This document shows, piece by piece, positions 6,042 to 6,077 of a stretch of 6,077 bases of DNA. The position numbers and the translations under genes are program-made. Location: positions 1 to 6,077 of the forward strand of contig JAWXCG010000199.1 of NCBI GenBank assembly GCA_034440555.1, read 5' to 3'. Below the pieces are notes generated by a model, which was not told where the DNA came from, made no database searches, and saw only the letters and a program-made list of their open reading frames with translations. The stretch's first letter is position 1; every line of letters begins with the position of its first letter. The stretch comes from 0-14-3-00-62-12 sp034440555 (GTDB taxonomy: Bacteria > Pseudomonadota > Gammaproteobacteria > Xanthomonadales > Ahniellaceae).

Positions 6042-6047
6042 ATTATC
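6042..6047 (-). promoter_or_regulatory. Possible -10 hexamer upstream of rarD
   Basis: On the minus strand GATAAT matches the -10 consensus at five of six positions and lies 26 bases before ATG 6015. No good -35 is found at normal spacing, so this is only a possibility. The transcript would have a very short leader. Confidence 0.22.
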
Positions 6048-6077
6048 AATGCCGCGGCACAATTACGCCGTGTCGTC

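Noticed and set aside
1..6077. Search for tRNA, rRNA, CRISPR arrays, insertion sequences, toxin-antitoxin or defence genes
   Set aside because: No matching motifs, terminal inverted repeats, spaced direct repeats or characteristic proteins were seen on either strand.

Overview
The window looks like ordinary chromosomal DNA from a high-GC proteobacterium. By inspection it is GC-rich, codons favour G or C in the third position, and genes are closely packed on both strands. The gene types (YdeP-like molybdoenzyme with FdhD, NDUFA9-like SDR protein, RarD permease, an output-less receiver protein) would fit a gammaproteobacterium of the Xanthomonadales/Lysobacterales type. That placement is an impression, not a demonstrated assignment. 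I see no rRNA, tRNA, CRISPR array, insertion sequence or phage gene.

Layout. Bases 2-1174 (+) are the 3' half of a YdeP/FdhF-like molybdopterin oxidoreductase gene whose 5' part lies outside the window. It runs directly into fdhD (about 1185-1985, +), the sulfurtransferase that activates bis-MGD molybdoenzymes. The two form a coherent enzyme-plus-maturase unit. A short convergent gap (1986-2100) follows. Then a minus-strand gene (2101-3012) encodes a 303-residue protein with a degenerate receiver-like N-terminal half and a C-terminal receiver domain that has lost two usual active-site residues. Just upstream of it on the same strand is a possible 46-codon small ORF (3002-3142) with a very good Shine-Dalgarno sequence; it overlaps the receiver gene start by 11 bases.

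The intergenic stretch (about 3143-3425) holds promoter-like elements reading rightward. They lead to an NDUFA9-like atypical SDR protein gene (3426-4361, +) that starts at GTG behind a strong Shine-Dalgarno sequence. A small secreted protein (4460-5119, +) follows, with a CARDB-like and an Ig-like surface module. Its stop codon interlocks with the stop codon of a convergent rarD permease gene (5116-6015, -). The window ends 62 bases upstream of rarD.

Functionally only ydeP and fdhD clearly belong together. The remaining genes look like a mixed chromosomal neighbourhood. I found no strong evidence for a new defence, mobile or biosynthetic system. The most useful leads are the small ORF coupled to the receiver gene, the residue losses in the receiver and SDR proteins, and the small secreted modular protein.
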